Part shown: positions 1 through 6,997 of the stretch, one piece after another | Layout: each line of letters begins with the position of its first letter | Position numbering within the stretch: position 1 is the stretch's first letter | Source: a virus | IMG/VR virus record: IMGVR_UViG_3300005563_000017 | Coordinates: 1-41,381 of that record | Length of the DNA stretch: 41,381 nucleotides | Strand: one strand, 5' to 3' | Program-made: the position numbers and the translations under genes | Notes under the pieces: generated by a model | Database searches by the model: none | Told to the model about the DNA's origin: nothing | What the model saw: the letters and a program-made list of their open reading frames with translations, nothing else

Positions 1-120
1 CCGCCGCGGCGGTAGAGGAGACACCCGTGCCCGAGACAGTCAAGAAGTCGATGTATTCGATTTGCGATCTGGCATGTGCCATCGCATCGCTCCGCTGGAT
101 TCAGGACGATCTGGCTTACG
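1..120. repeat. Terminal direct repeat, left copy (circular contig overlap)
   Basis: Bases 1-120 are identical to bases 41262-41381. One open reading frame crosses the join without a break, so this is the overlap of a circularly assembled contig. The true ends (cos, pac or other) cannot be read from it. Unique length is 41,261 bp. Confidence 0.95.
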
Positions 121-713
121 AGGCCGATTACGAGGGCGACAATTCGCCCATCCCCGACAAGCTCAAGAGCTGGCTCACCGAGGGCTGCAACATCCTCGTG
201 GACCTGACGCGGGAAGAAACCAGCGAACTGGCCATGCAGATGAAGTCCATGCAGGCGTTCGGGACGAAAGTTCTCCAGAAGGCGCTCTCTGCGCCTCCGC
301 AAGATTCCGTTGCGAAGGCGGCGGATACGACGGCGGCTCAAGCGGCGCCGATCACCAAACAGGGCGACAGCCCGGAAATCGAGGATGAGATGGACGAAGC
401 AACCAAGGCCCAGATCGCCGCGGCTGAGCAGAACTCCGCCAAGGCGCTGGATCTCGCAACGAAGACGAACGAGGCGGTTACCGCCCTCGGCTCTGCAGTT
501 GAGAAGTTCATGACCGCGATGGGCGCTGAGCCTGTCGCCGCCAAGTCTGTTACTCCCGCTGCAGCCGCGGTGGTGGCAAAGTCGCAGGACGCCGGCGGCG
601 CTGCTGCAGCGACCGAAGCGGGCAGCACTCCCGAATCCGTCGCCAAGTCCATCCTGGCCAACCCGCGCGCGGTCACGGCGCAGGAAGCTTCCACCCTTCG
701 CATCGGGCGGTAA
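1..713 (+). CDS. Prohead protease/scaffold, C-terminal part (continues from 40745)
   Basis: This is the rest of the gene that begins at 40745; reading codons from base 3 continues that frame exactly, and the joined protein is 409 residues. The protease domain lies in the other part. Here the first third (SMYSICDLACAIASLRWIQ onward) is a folded alpha-helical segment, and the remainder is Ala/Glu/Lys-rich, with low complexity and coiled-coil character, as expected of a built-in scaffolding domain that would be removed during head maturation. The GTG at 27 looks like a start only because the gene is cut by the window edge. The major capsid gene follows after a terminator. The protease/scaffold fusion is inferred from composition and position. 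Confidence 0.85.
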   Translation, partial: AAAVEETPVPETVKKSMYSICDLACAIASLRWIQDDLAYEADYEGDNSPIPDKLKSWLTEGCNILVDLTREETSELAMQMKSMQAFGTKVLQKALSAPPQDSVAKAADTTAAQAAPITKQGDSPEIEDEMDEATKAQIAAAEQNSAKALDLATKTNEAVTALGSAVEKFMTAMGAEPVAAKSVTPAAAAVVAKSQDAGGAAAATEAGSTPESVAKSILANPRAVTAQEASTLRIGR

Positions 714-728
714 GCCGCTCTCTCTGCC

Positions 729-753
729 AAAGGGGCCGCTCCGGCGGCCCTTT
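729..753 (+). terminator. Rho-independent terminator after protease/scaffold
   Basis: AAAGGG and CCCTTT bracket an inner GC stem with a TCCG loop and one bulged G, ending in a short T run. It belongs to a family of similar hairpins between structural genes (6960, 9364, 17376). Confidence 0.7.
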
Positions 754-835
754 GCTATTGGACTCGGCGCGCAACCCCAACGAGACCCCATAACCCAGCC
801 TCAGCGCTCAGACGCTTCGAGGAGAGGAAACGCGC

Positions 836-2326
836 ATGTTTGGACAGGACATGACCCGCATCGAGGAGCTGATCGCCAAGGCAACGGGACAGCTCGCTTC
901 GAAAGCGACCATCAGCACTTCCACCGGCATTCTTGCCTACGACCTGGAACCGCTGCTCAAGCAGATTTACCCCGTGCTTGCGCCGTTCCGCAATGAAGCG
1001 CTGCCCCGCAAGGTCTCGCAGATCGGCGGCTCCGCGCTGAACGCCAAGCGCCTGCTTTCGATCACCCCAGCCACCGGCGGCATCGGCATCGCCGAAGGAA
1101 CCCGCGGCGGACGCATCGGCGTGGTGGAGCAGGATTTCTCTGCCTTCTACCGCACGATCGGCCAGGAAGCGGACCTCACCATCGAGGCTGAGGATGCCGC
1201 GCAGGGCTTCGACGATGCGCGCGCGGTGCGCACCACGTCGCTGCTGAACTCGAACCTGATGGAGGAAGAGCGCGTTGTGCTGTTCGGCAACGGCGGCAAC
1301 ATCTCCGTTGCGGGATCGAGCGCGCAGACGGCCCTCGGCACCCCGGGCGCTCCCGTGCTCACCAACAACGGCGGCGGCGCCGGCACGGTGGCCGCGGCGA
1401 CGTACTTCTGCTGGGTTGTGGCGCTGACCTATCAGGGTCTGCGCAACTCCACGGTGGCAGGCGGCGTCCCGACCCAGACCGCCCGCACCAACATGGACGG
1501 CACCAGCACCACGACGAACGGCGGCAGCTCGAACGTCTCCGCGGCCTCCGGATCGGTGACGCTTGCCGCTCCCGGCTCGCTCGCGGCTACGGTCGCAGCG
1601 GTCCCGGGCGCGTTCGGCTATGCCTGGTACATCGGCACCTCGAAGGCGGCTTCGGCCCTCGCCGCGGTGACCTCGGTGAACAAGGCAGTCTTCACCGTCC
1701 CGGCAGCCGGTACCCAGGCCGCGACCGCCATTACCGCCGACAACTCGATGGACGCTTACGTGTTCGATGGTCTGATCACGCAGGTCCAGCAGACGAGCTC
1801 GGGCAGCTACGTGAAGTCGCTGGACGGTGCGAACCTGTCGGCGAACGGCGGCGGCGGCATCACCGAGTTCGACGTCATGCTGGCGGCGATGTACGACAAC
1901 TACAAGCTCGATCCCGAGGAGATCTGGCAGGACTCGCTCACCGCGCGCGCTGCCAACCAGAAGGTGATCGCCAACGGCGGCGCCCCGCTGTTCCGCTTCG
2001 ACATCGACGGCAAGACCGGCGCTGTCAACGTGGTGGGCGGCGGCACCGTGGGGTCGTACATCAACCCCATCACCGGCAAGCTGGTGAAGCTGCGAGTGCA
2101 TCCGTGGTTCCCGCAAGGGACGGTGTTCGCGAACTCGCGGACGCTGCCCTACCAGACGCCGAACGTTCCTGTGCCTTACCGGCTGCAGGCGCGCGTGGCC
2201 GACTGGCGCGAATACGAGTGGCCGATGGTCACCCGCAGCCGCGCTCACGGGCAGTACCTCACCGCGGCGATGATCGCCTACGCGCCGTTCGCCTTCGGCC
2301 TGTTGCAGAACGTCGGCAACGGCTAA
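836..2326 (+). CDS. Major capsid protein with an inserted Ig/FnIII-like domain
   Basis: The 496-residue product is the probable HK97-fold coat protein. The N-terminal part (EELIAKATGQLASKATIST, then PVLAPFRNEALPRKVSQIGG) and the C-terminal part (KLRVHPWFPQGTVFANSRTLPY, shared in type with large capsid proteins of this sort) flank a Gly/Ala/Ser/Thr-rich beta segment at about residues 170-302. That segment looks like an inserted surface domain (YFCWVVALTYQGL, then FGYAWYIGTSKAA). The gene follows the protease/scaffold, has a GGAGAGG ribosome site 8-10 bases upstream, and is followed by head-tail joining genes, which is the standard head order. A 497-codon open frame on the opposite strand is a GC-driven shadow. 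The coat role is strongly supported by position; the fold of the insert is inferred. Confidence 0.88.
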   Translation: MFGQDMTRIEELIAKATGQLASKATISTSTGILAYDLEPLLKQIYPVLAPFRNEALPRKVSQIGGSALNAKRLLSITPATGGIGIAEGTRGGRIGVVEQDFSAFYRTIGQEADLTIEAEDAAQGFDDARAVRTTSLLNSNLMEEERVVLFGNGGNISVAGSSAQTALGTPGAPVLTNNGGGAGTVAAATYFCWVVALTYQGLRNSTVAGGVPTQTARTNMDGTSTTTNGGSSNVSAASGSVTLAAPGSLAATVAAVPGAFGYAWYIGTSKAASALAAVTSVNKAVFTVPAAGTQAATAITADNSMDAYVFDGLITQVQQTSSGSYVKSLDGANLSANGGGGITEFDVMLAAMYDNYKLDPEEIWQDSLTARAANQKVIANGGAPLFRFDIDGKTGAVNVVGGGTVGSYINPITGKLVKLRVHPWFPQGTVFANSRTLPYQTPNVPVPYRLQARVADWREYEWPMVTRSRAHGQYLTAAMIAYAPFAFGLLQNVGNG

Positions 2327-2367
2327 CAGTTCGGAGCCGCGCCTGCGCCGGGAGCGGCTTCGATAGG

Positions 2368-2406
2368 GTGGGCTGATTTCGGACCGCCTCCGCCAAATCA
2401 GCCCAC
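2368..2406 (+). terminator. 12-bp perfect hairpin after the capsid gene
   Basis: GTGGGCTGATTT (2368-2379) pairs perfectly with AAATCAGCCCAC (2395-2406) across a 15-base loop. The T run after it is only TT, so it may be a weak terminator or an mRNA 3'-end stabiliser for the abundant capsid message. Confidence 0.6.
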
Positions 2407-2502
2407 TTGACCCACTAACTACTTACAAACGAGGCACCTGCTGGTGGCCCAATTCCGGTCGGGGAAGCCGGGACTGGGCCACTGCAACATCGGGAGAACG
2501 CT

Positions 2503-3063
2503 ATGCCGGATTTGACGACGCTCGCGAATGTGAAGGCATATGCCCAGATCACGGACAATACCTCCGACGCCGTTCTCTCCCGGCTCATCAGCGCTTTCTC
2601 CGCATGGTTCCTGAATCAGATCAATCGCGGGGCGCTGATCGAATCGACGTACACGGAGCAGCGCAATGGGCAGGGCGGCGACTCGCTCACCACGATCTAT
2701 TACCCCATCCAGTCGATCACCTCGCTCACTGTCGATGGGCAGACCATTCCCGCCTCCGATGGCGTCACGCCTGGCTATTGGGCTGACAGCTTCAGCGTGT
2801 TTCTTTCGGGCTGCTACCGCTTCTGCAAGGGCCGCGGCAATGTGAAGCTGGTCTACTCCGCCGGCTACCCTTCCGTGCCGCTCGATGTCGAGCAGGCGGT
2901 CATTGACCAGGTGGTGCTCACTGCGCGCCGCCAGCCGAATCTCGGCACCGTCTCGCAGCAGATGAACGGGATCACGACCGTCGCATTCTCGCAAAAGGAT
3001 CTCGCGCCCGGCGTCTCCGCGGTCATCGAGAACTACAAGTCGAAGACGGTGGTGGGCTGGTGA
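2503..3063 (+). CDS. Head-tail connector protein (gp6-like)
   Basis: The 186-residue product matches the head-tail adaptor pattern. A helical N-terminus (TLANVKAYAQITDNTSDAVL, then LISAFSAWFLNQINR) is followed by a beta section (YYPIQSITSLTVDGQTI) and a second helical part (LDVEQAVIDQVVLTARRQPN), as in HK97 gp6/SPP1 gp15-type connectors. The ATG at 2503 has GGGAGAA upstream. The next gene starts inside this stop codon (GTGA overlap), which suggests translational coupling within the connector/tail-completion cluster. The family assignment rests on pattern and gene order. Confidence 0.75.
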   Translation: MPDLTTLANVKAYAQITDNTSDAVLSRLISAFSAWFLNQINRGALIESTYTEQRNGQGGDSLTTIYYPIQSITSLTVDGQTIPASDGVTPGYWADSFSVFLSGCYRFCKGRGNVKLVYSAGYPSVPLDVEQAVIDQVVLTARRQPNLGTVSQQMNGITTVAFSQKDLAPGVSAVIENYKSKTVVGW

Positions 3064-3566
3064 GGCTGGCGCTTGAAGTCGTCGGCGTCCCCGAGACCTG
3101 CGCCGGGATCGAGCAAGGCGTGATGCGGCTGCAGGCCGCAACGCTTCAGGCCATGGGCGCGGAGATGATCGGGCTGCGCAATTACGCCGTGACGACGCAC
3201 ATGCACGGCCCAACCGGGGCGAACACAGTCAATCAGCGCAGCGGCAATCTGGCGCGCTCTGTGACGAGCCAGGCGACCGATGAAGGTGCGGACATCCTCG
3301 GTCTGGTGGGTATCCCCGAGGCTTCGACGGCGCAGGCTTATGCGCGCATCCTCCACGAGGGCGGAACAACGCGGGCGCATGTGATTGAGGCGCAGGAAGC
3401 GAAGTCGCTGGCGTTCATGGTGAACGGCCAGATGATCTTCCGGCGCAAGGTGAATCATCCCGGATCCGTGTTCCCGGCGCGGCCGTACCTCACGTCGGCA
3501 TTGCAGGAACAAGCCGGGCAGATCAAGGCCAACCTGAAGGCGGCCATGCTGGAGGCAATCGCGTGA
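3060..3566 (+). CDS. Tail completion / HK97 gp10-like protein
   Basis: The 168-residue product begins at a GTG overlapping the previous stop. Its C-terminal part has the recognisable signature of HK97 gp10-type neck proteins: ARILHEGG near the middle and GSVFPARPYLTSAL near the end, followed by an amphipathic helix. Such proteins join the connector to the tail tube. It overlaps the next gene by four bases, so three or four neck proteins are probably made in fixed ratio from one message. Confidence 0.75.
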   Translation: MRLALEVVGVPETCAGIEQGVMRLQAATLQAMGAEMIGLRNYAVTTHMHGPTGANTVNQRSGNLARSVTSQATDEGADILGLVGIPEASTAQAYARILHEGGTTRAHVIEAQEAKSLAFMVNGQMIFRRKVNHPGSVFPARPYLTSALQEQAGQIKANLKAAMLEAIA

Positions 3567-4081
3567 CGCCAAACAACGGAGTCATCGACCTGGAGCCGAT
3601 CTACGCGGCCTTCTTTGCGCTGATCTCAGGCGCGAACGCGCCGCGCTGGACCGACCCTCAATCCAATCCCGCACAGTTCGCTGTCGTCTCGCGCGTGCCG
3701 CGCGACGTGGCGCAACTCAGCGCGGGGCAGCTTCCGGCGCTGTTTCAGGAGGAATTGGGCTTTGAGGTCACTCCCACGATTCCGACCGTTCAGACGCGCT
3801 CGAAGTTCAAGCTGCGCGTCGATGTGGCTCTCATCGTCCCGTGCAACGGCCTCAAGCAGCCGGTGGGCCAGGAAACGCAGATTCCCACGCAGGATCTCAA
3901 TCTCGCAATCCCGGCGGTTCTGAGGGCGGTGGTTCCCGTCAATCCGGGCATGAAGCAGACTCTCGGCGGACTGGTCGATTCAGTCGTCTGCGAGGGACAG
4001 GTCGTGCGCGTCAACGGAGTTCCCGGCGCGGGCTCGCAAGTCTCAATCGGGGTTATCCCCTTCACAATCCTCACGATTTAA
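3563..4081 (+). CDS. Tail terminator-like protein
   Basis: The 172-residue product starts at a GTG inside the gp10-like gene's stop. Mixed alpha/beta composition, a start of the form LEPIYAAFFALISG, a central antiparallel section (KLRVDVALIVPC) and position directly before the major tail protein match tail terminator proteins (lambda gpU/SPP1 gp17 type), which cap the tail tube and set its join to the head. No catalytic motif is expected or seen. The assignment is mainly positional. Confidence 0.6.
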   Translation: MTPNNGVIDLEPIYAAFFALISGANAPRWTDPQSNPAQFAVVSRVPRDVAQLSAGQLPALFQEELGFEVTPTIPTVQTRSKFKLRVDVALIVPCNGLKQPVGQETQIPTQDLNLAIPAVLRAVVPVNPGMKQTLGGLVDSVVCEGQVVRVNGVPGAGSQVSIGVIPFTILTI

Positions 4082-4092
4082 GGAGCTGATCC

Positions 4093-4854
4093 ATGAACCT
4101 GTTCGGAGCAGGATATCTGGTGGGACGCCCCGCCGCCACCGCCACCAACGCCAACCCCACGCCGCGCAAATTCGGTCTGCTGCAGGAAGTCAGCTTCGAC
4201 GTGACTTACACCCCGAAGACGCTGATGGGTCCAAAGCAGTTCGCGCTGCGCGAGTTCCGCGCCGAAGGCAAGGCCGAGATCAAGGCAAAGTTTGCCAGGA
4301 TCAACGGCCGCCAGCTCGCGGAGATCTTCTACGGCCTCGCGCCGGGGCAGGAAACCACGGGCAGCACTATTCCCGTGTTCGGGGAAACGGCAACGATCCC
4401 CGCCAGCACTCCATACACTCTGACCGCCGCGAACGCCGGCGTCGCAGGCGCGAACTTCGTCGAGGACTTCGGGCCGGAATATGCCGCGACGGGCAAGCCG
4501 TTCCAGCTTGTCGCGGCGTCGCCAACGCAGGGGCAGTATTCCGTCTCGGCCGGCACGTACACCTTCGCCGCGGCGGATGCTGGCGTCGCCATCGTGCTGA
4601 ACTACAGCTACTCGAATGCGCTGGCCGGCTTCACGTTCTCCGTGCCGAACCTGGAGCAGGGCGAGTCTCCGTACTTCGAGGCCATCCTGACCAACCCGAC
4701 CGATGGCGGCTTCGTGCGGCGCGTCTATCGCTGCTCCGCGTCGAAGCTCACCAAGAACTTCAAGATGGGCGACATTGTCATTCCGGAGCTGGACATCAAG
4801 GTGTACGACCCCGGAACCGGCGTGATGTGGCAAGACTCCTACGCCAGCGAGTAA
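4093..4854 (+). CDS. Major tail (tube) protein with an Ig-like repeat
   Basis: The 253-residue product follows the neck genes and precedes chaperone and tape measure, the usual place of the tube protein. The ends hold beta-rich tube-like sequence (FGLLQEVSFDVTYTPKTLMG; LTKNFKMGDIVIPELDIKVY). The middle, about residues 95-180, looks like an inserted Ig-like domain ending GTYTFAAADAGVAIVLNYSY. The same pattern (GTYTFSGSDAGKTVTITYAY) occurs in the tail-tip protein at 11485. The ATG at 4093 has AAGGAG upstream. Confidence 0.8.
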   Translation: MNLFGAGYLVGRPAATATNANPTPRKFGLLQEVSFDVTYTPKTLMGPKQFALREFRAEGKAEIKAKFARINGRQLAEIFYGLAPGQETTGSTIPVFGETATIPASTPYTLTAANAGVAGANFVEDFGPEYAATGKPFQLVAASPTQGQYSVSAGTYTFAAADAGVAIVLNYSYSNALAGFTFSVPNLEQGESPYFEAILTNPTDGGFVRRVYRCSASKLTKNFKMGDIVIPELDIKVYDPGTGVMWQDSYASE

Positions 4855-4894
4855 TCGCTCTTCTCCTACCGCAGGAATCGCACTGCGGAGGACG

Positions 4895-4952
4895 CTCCCG
4901 CGCAACGAGCGGGAGACACTGACCGGGCCCGTGACGGCCACCATGGGCCCGG
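4895..4952 (+). terminator. Two consecutive GC-rich hairpins after the tail tube gene
   Basis: Hairpin one: CTCCCGC (4895-4901) with GCGGGAG (4909-4915), 7-base loop. Hairpin two: CCGGGCCC (4923-4930) with GGGCCCGG (4945-4952), followed by CCGCTTTC. The second is terminator-like; the pair probably limits read-through from the abundant tube message. Confidence 0.55.
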
Positions 4953-4982
4953 CCGCTTTCACCATCTGGCCGGAGGCGAATC

Positions 4983-5300
4983 ATGGACGAAGACGCAAAG
5001 GAAATCCTTGCGACTATAGCTGAGTGTCAGACGGCGCGAGCGCAGGATGAATATCTCGAAAAGCGGATTGAGCGGGTGCTCGCCGCTTATCGCGGTGTGG
5101 CTGCCTGCCTGCGAAGCGCGCGCGAGTTCCGGCCAACGGTTGTGGACGGCAAGCTGCAGTTTCCGTACCAACGGGAGGCGTTCTCGGCTTCTGACCTGTT
5201 GGACGAAGCTGGCTTGACGGCGCTCATCGCTGAGTACGAAGCATCGGAGCAGAGGCTTGCCAAAGTGCTGCGGAAACGGCACCAGATGGGAATCGATTAG
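4983..5300 (+). CDS. Hypothetical protein between tail tube and chaperone
   Basis: The 105-residue product is charged and mostly helical (EYLEKRIERVLAAYRG; LTALIAEYEASEQRLAKVLRK), with no membrane segment or catalytic motif. GGAGGCGAATC precedes its ATG, identical to the leader of the next gene at 5359, so the two starts share a duplicated translation-initiation sequence. Its place suggests a tail-assembly accessory protein, but I do not recognise the family. Confidence 0.65.
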   Translation: MDEDAKEILATIAECQTARAQDEYLEKRIERVLAAYRGVAACLRSAREFRPTVVDGKLQFPYQREAFSASDLLDEAGLTALIAEYEASEQRLAKVLRKRHQMGID

Positions 5301-5358
5301 ATTTCCATTCGACACCAACGAGTGAAAAGCCACAGAACGTTCGCTCAGGAGGCGAATC

Positions 5359-5634
5359 ATGAAGGAAATCACACTTACGACCGGGATCACCGAACGAATT
5401 GGGATGCTAACAATTGCCCAGGTGGACAAAGTAGTAGCTCTCTGCGGCGTCGACATACCGCAAGCGACTCTTCTCGCCTGCCTGACCTCGATCAACAAGG
5501 CGCGCGGCCTAGAAGCGCCGATGACACTGGAAGAATTCAAAGAAAAGTACGCCGTTCCCGAAGCAGACGAACTGTTCTTTGAGATTTTCAAATATAGCGG
5601 GATGCGCATGGGGGAAGTGACGGCGAACCCCTAA
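5359..5634 (+). CDS. Tail assembly chaperone (gpG-like)
   Basis: The 91-residue product occupies the slot just ahead of the tape measure where phages carry G/GT chaperones (one cargo gene intervenes here). It is a small acidic helical protein (LTIAQVDKVVALCGV; MTLEEFKEKYAVPEADELFFE) with an AGGAGG ribosome site. An open -1 frame runs from 5598 past its stop to 5804 and encodes a conserved-looking tail, so it is probably the short form of a frameshifted pair. G/GT chaperones bind the tape measure and guide tube polymerisation. Confidence 0.65.
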   Translation: MKEITLTTGITERIGMLTIAQVDKVVALCGVDIPQATLLACLTSINKARGLEAPMTLEEFKEKYAVPEADELFFEIFKYSGMRMGEVTANP

Positions 5635-5804
5635 ACTGCCGCGCCCTGGTGGTTCGCCTGATTGTGGATGGAGGAATCTCCCCCTCTGAAGCGTGGGGAA
5701 TGACGCTGGTCGAGGTCTACGATCTAATGGACGCTTGGGCCCATCATCCGCCGCTGCGCGTCCTGGTTTCGAGTTATCTGGAAGTAAAGGAGCCCAGGTG
5801 GTAG
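5598..5804 (+). CDS. -1 frame extension of the chaperone (gpGT-like)
   Basis: The -1 frame is open from 5598 (after a TAG at 5595) to the TAG at 5802-5804. Downstream of the short gene's stop it reads LVVRLIVDGGISPSEAWGMT and then LVEVYDLMDAWAHHPP, like the C-terminal part of GT-type chaperones, where a SPxEAWxMT-like stretch is typical. No good ribosome site precedes its internal GTG or ATG codons. Candidate slip sites are GGGGGAA at 5610-5616 and CCCC before TAA at 5628-5634, where a proline tRNA could slip while the stop codon is in the A site. A separate small gene starting at GTG 5649 or 5664 is the alternative. Confidence 0.5.
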   Translation, partial: RDAHGGSDGEPLNCRALVVRLIVDGGISPSEAWGMTLVEVYDLMDAWAHHPPLRVLVSSYLEVKEPRW

Positions 5805-5828
5805 ACTGGCGTGCGCGAGGCGCATCCC

Positions 5829-6938
5829 ATGAAAATCAGGCTCCTGATCCTTCTGATGGCTATGTCCACCTTGGCTGGCGAATACCGGGCCCTTGCACAG
5901 ACCGAGTGCGTCGCCGACGTGAATGGCTACAAAATCCGCACCGTCTACGTCGCCGGAACCCACTACAATGCGGTCGTCTGGGCCTACAAGCATCTTTCCG
6001 ATGAAAGCTGCCTGACTCCAGTCCTCGACCCCGCGAAAGCGGACGCGATTCTCGATTTGTATGACCCGCTGGCGGACTCCGCGCCGGCCGCTCCGGGCAC
6101 TACGTCGCAGGATGATTACTTTTCAGTGTCGTGCAGTTCGGGTCGCGGATCATCGAGCTGTATCGACTCTAACGGTAATGAACTCGACGTCTATTGTGAC
6201 GGGTTCGGGAATTGCTCATCCTACTACGGGCCCTCCCCGACGCTAACTCTCTTGCACGGGCTTGGGGAGTGGGTGCGTAACGCCTCGTATCAAGGCCAGG
6301 CGCGGCTCTTTACGCCGGATCATAGACTTATCTGGAAAAGCGAAAACGAGAAAGGCCACGGACCCCACGAAGCCCTGTGGATGGATAAATTGAGACTCGG
6401 AACGCTCGCTCCTCCATGCAAGGCGCCGGGGACGTGGGGATGGTCTAAGTACAAGACATTCAGGCATTGGGCGAGCACGACCTGTGGAATAAACTTCGCG
6501 CCAGCGGTGCATATCGACATTAAGGCCAATGCAAGGCTAGCCGCTAAAGAATCGGCGCGAAACGAGAAGCTGGTAGAGGCAGAAGAAATGCGGCGGAACG
6601 CGACCGAAGCCGCAAACCAGCAAGGCTCGGCGAACGATCCGCAAGCTACGCTGCTCCGCATCAAAGCTCTCGCGGCCGCGGGAAACTACGAGGCGTACAA
6701 GGACGCGATCGACGGCCAATCGGAGAAGGATGCTGAGCTAAAGGCCAAGTGCCATGTCGATTATGTTTTTCCGACTATAGGCATGCTGGAGAGCGGCGTC
6801 TATTGCCTCGAAGGTGAACCGGAGCATGTCAACGATGATGCTCTCGGAAGCAAACAGATCGTCTATTATGGCGGTCACCTGCTGATCTACATTAGCCACG
6901 ATACTGGCCGTGTCGTTGACGTTCAGAGGCTTGATTGA
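5829..6938 (+). CDS. Exported cysteine-rich cargo protein of unknown function
   Basis: The ATG at 5829 is preferred over an in-frame GTG at 5811, because it gives a clean signal peptide (MKIRLLILLMAMSTLAG, with likely cleavage after ALAQ) and has GCGAGG upstream. The 369-residue product is predicted to be exported. The mature part has more than ten cysteines, a Ser/Gly-rich stretch around residues 95-125, and a charged coiled-coil section at about 225-275 (LAAKESARNEKLVEAEEMRR). It looks less GC-rich than its neighbours and ends at a strong terminator, so it looks like an independently acquired 'moron' placed inside the tail module. Possible roles are lysogenic conversion or superinfection exclusion; neither is shown by the sequence. 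Confidence 0.75.
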   Translation: MKIRLLILLMAMSTLAGEYRALAQTECVADVNGYKIRTVYVAGTHYNAVVWAYKHLSDESCLTPVLDPAKADAILDLYDPLADSAPAAPGTTSQDDYFSVSCSSGRGSSSCIDSNGNELDVYCDGFGNCSSYYGPSPTLTLLHGLGEWVRNASYQGQARLFTPDHRLIWKSENEKGHGPHEALWMDKLRLGTLAPPCKAPGTWGWSKYKTFRHWASTTCGINFAPAVHIDIKANARLAAKESARNEKLVEAEEMRRNATEAANQQGSANDPQATLLRIKALAAAGNYEAYKDAIDGQSEKDAELKAKCHVDYVFPTIGMLESGVYCLEGEPEHVNDDALGSKQIVYYGGHLLIYISHDTGRVVDVQRLD

Positions 6939-6959
6939 GCAAGTCCTTTCACGACTAAG

Positions 6960-6985
6960 AAAAGCCGCCTCCGGGCGGCTTTTTT
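6960..6985 (+). terminator. Strong rho-independent terminator before the tape measure
   Basis: AAAGCCGCC and GGCGGCTTT form a stem with a TCCG loop followed by six Ts. The T run leads within a few bases to the GGAG ribosome site of the tape measure gene at 6998. Confidence 0.85.
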
Positions 6986-6997
6986 ATTGGAGCTACC

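Noticed and set aside
27-713. Separate gene starting at GTG 27
   Set aside because: The same frame is open upstream across the circular junction to ATG 40745; the GTG is internal.
755-2248. 497-codon open frame on the minus strand across the capsid gene
   Set aside because: Low-complexity Arg/Gly/His-rich translation typical of the complement of GC-rich coding DNA; no ribosome site, and the plus strand encodes a clear capsid protein.
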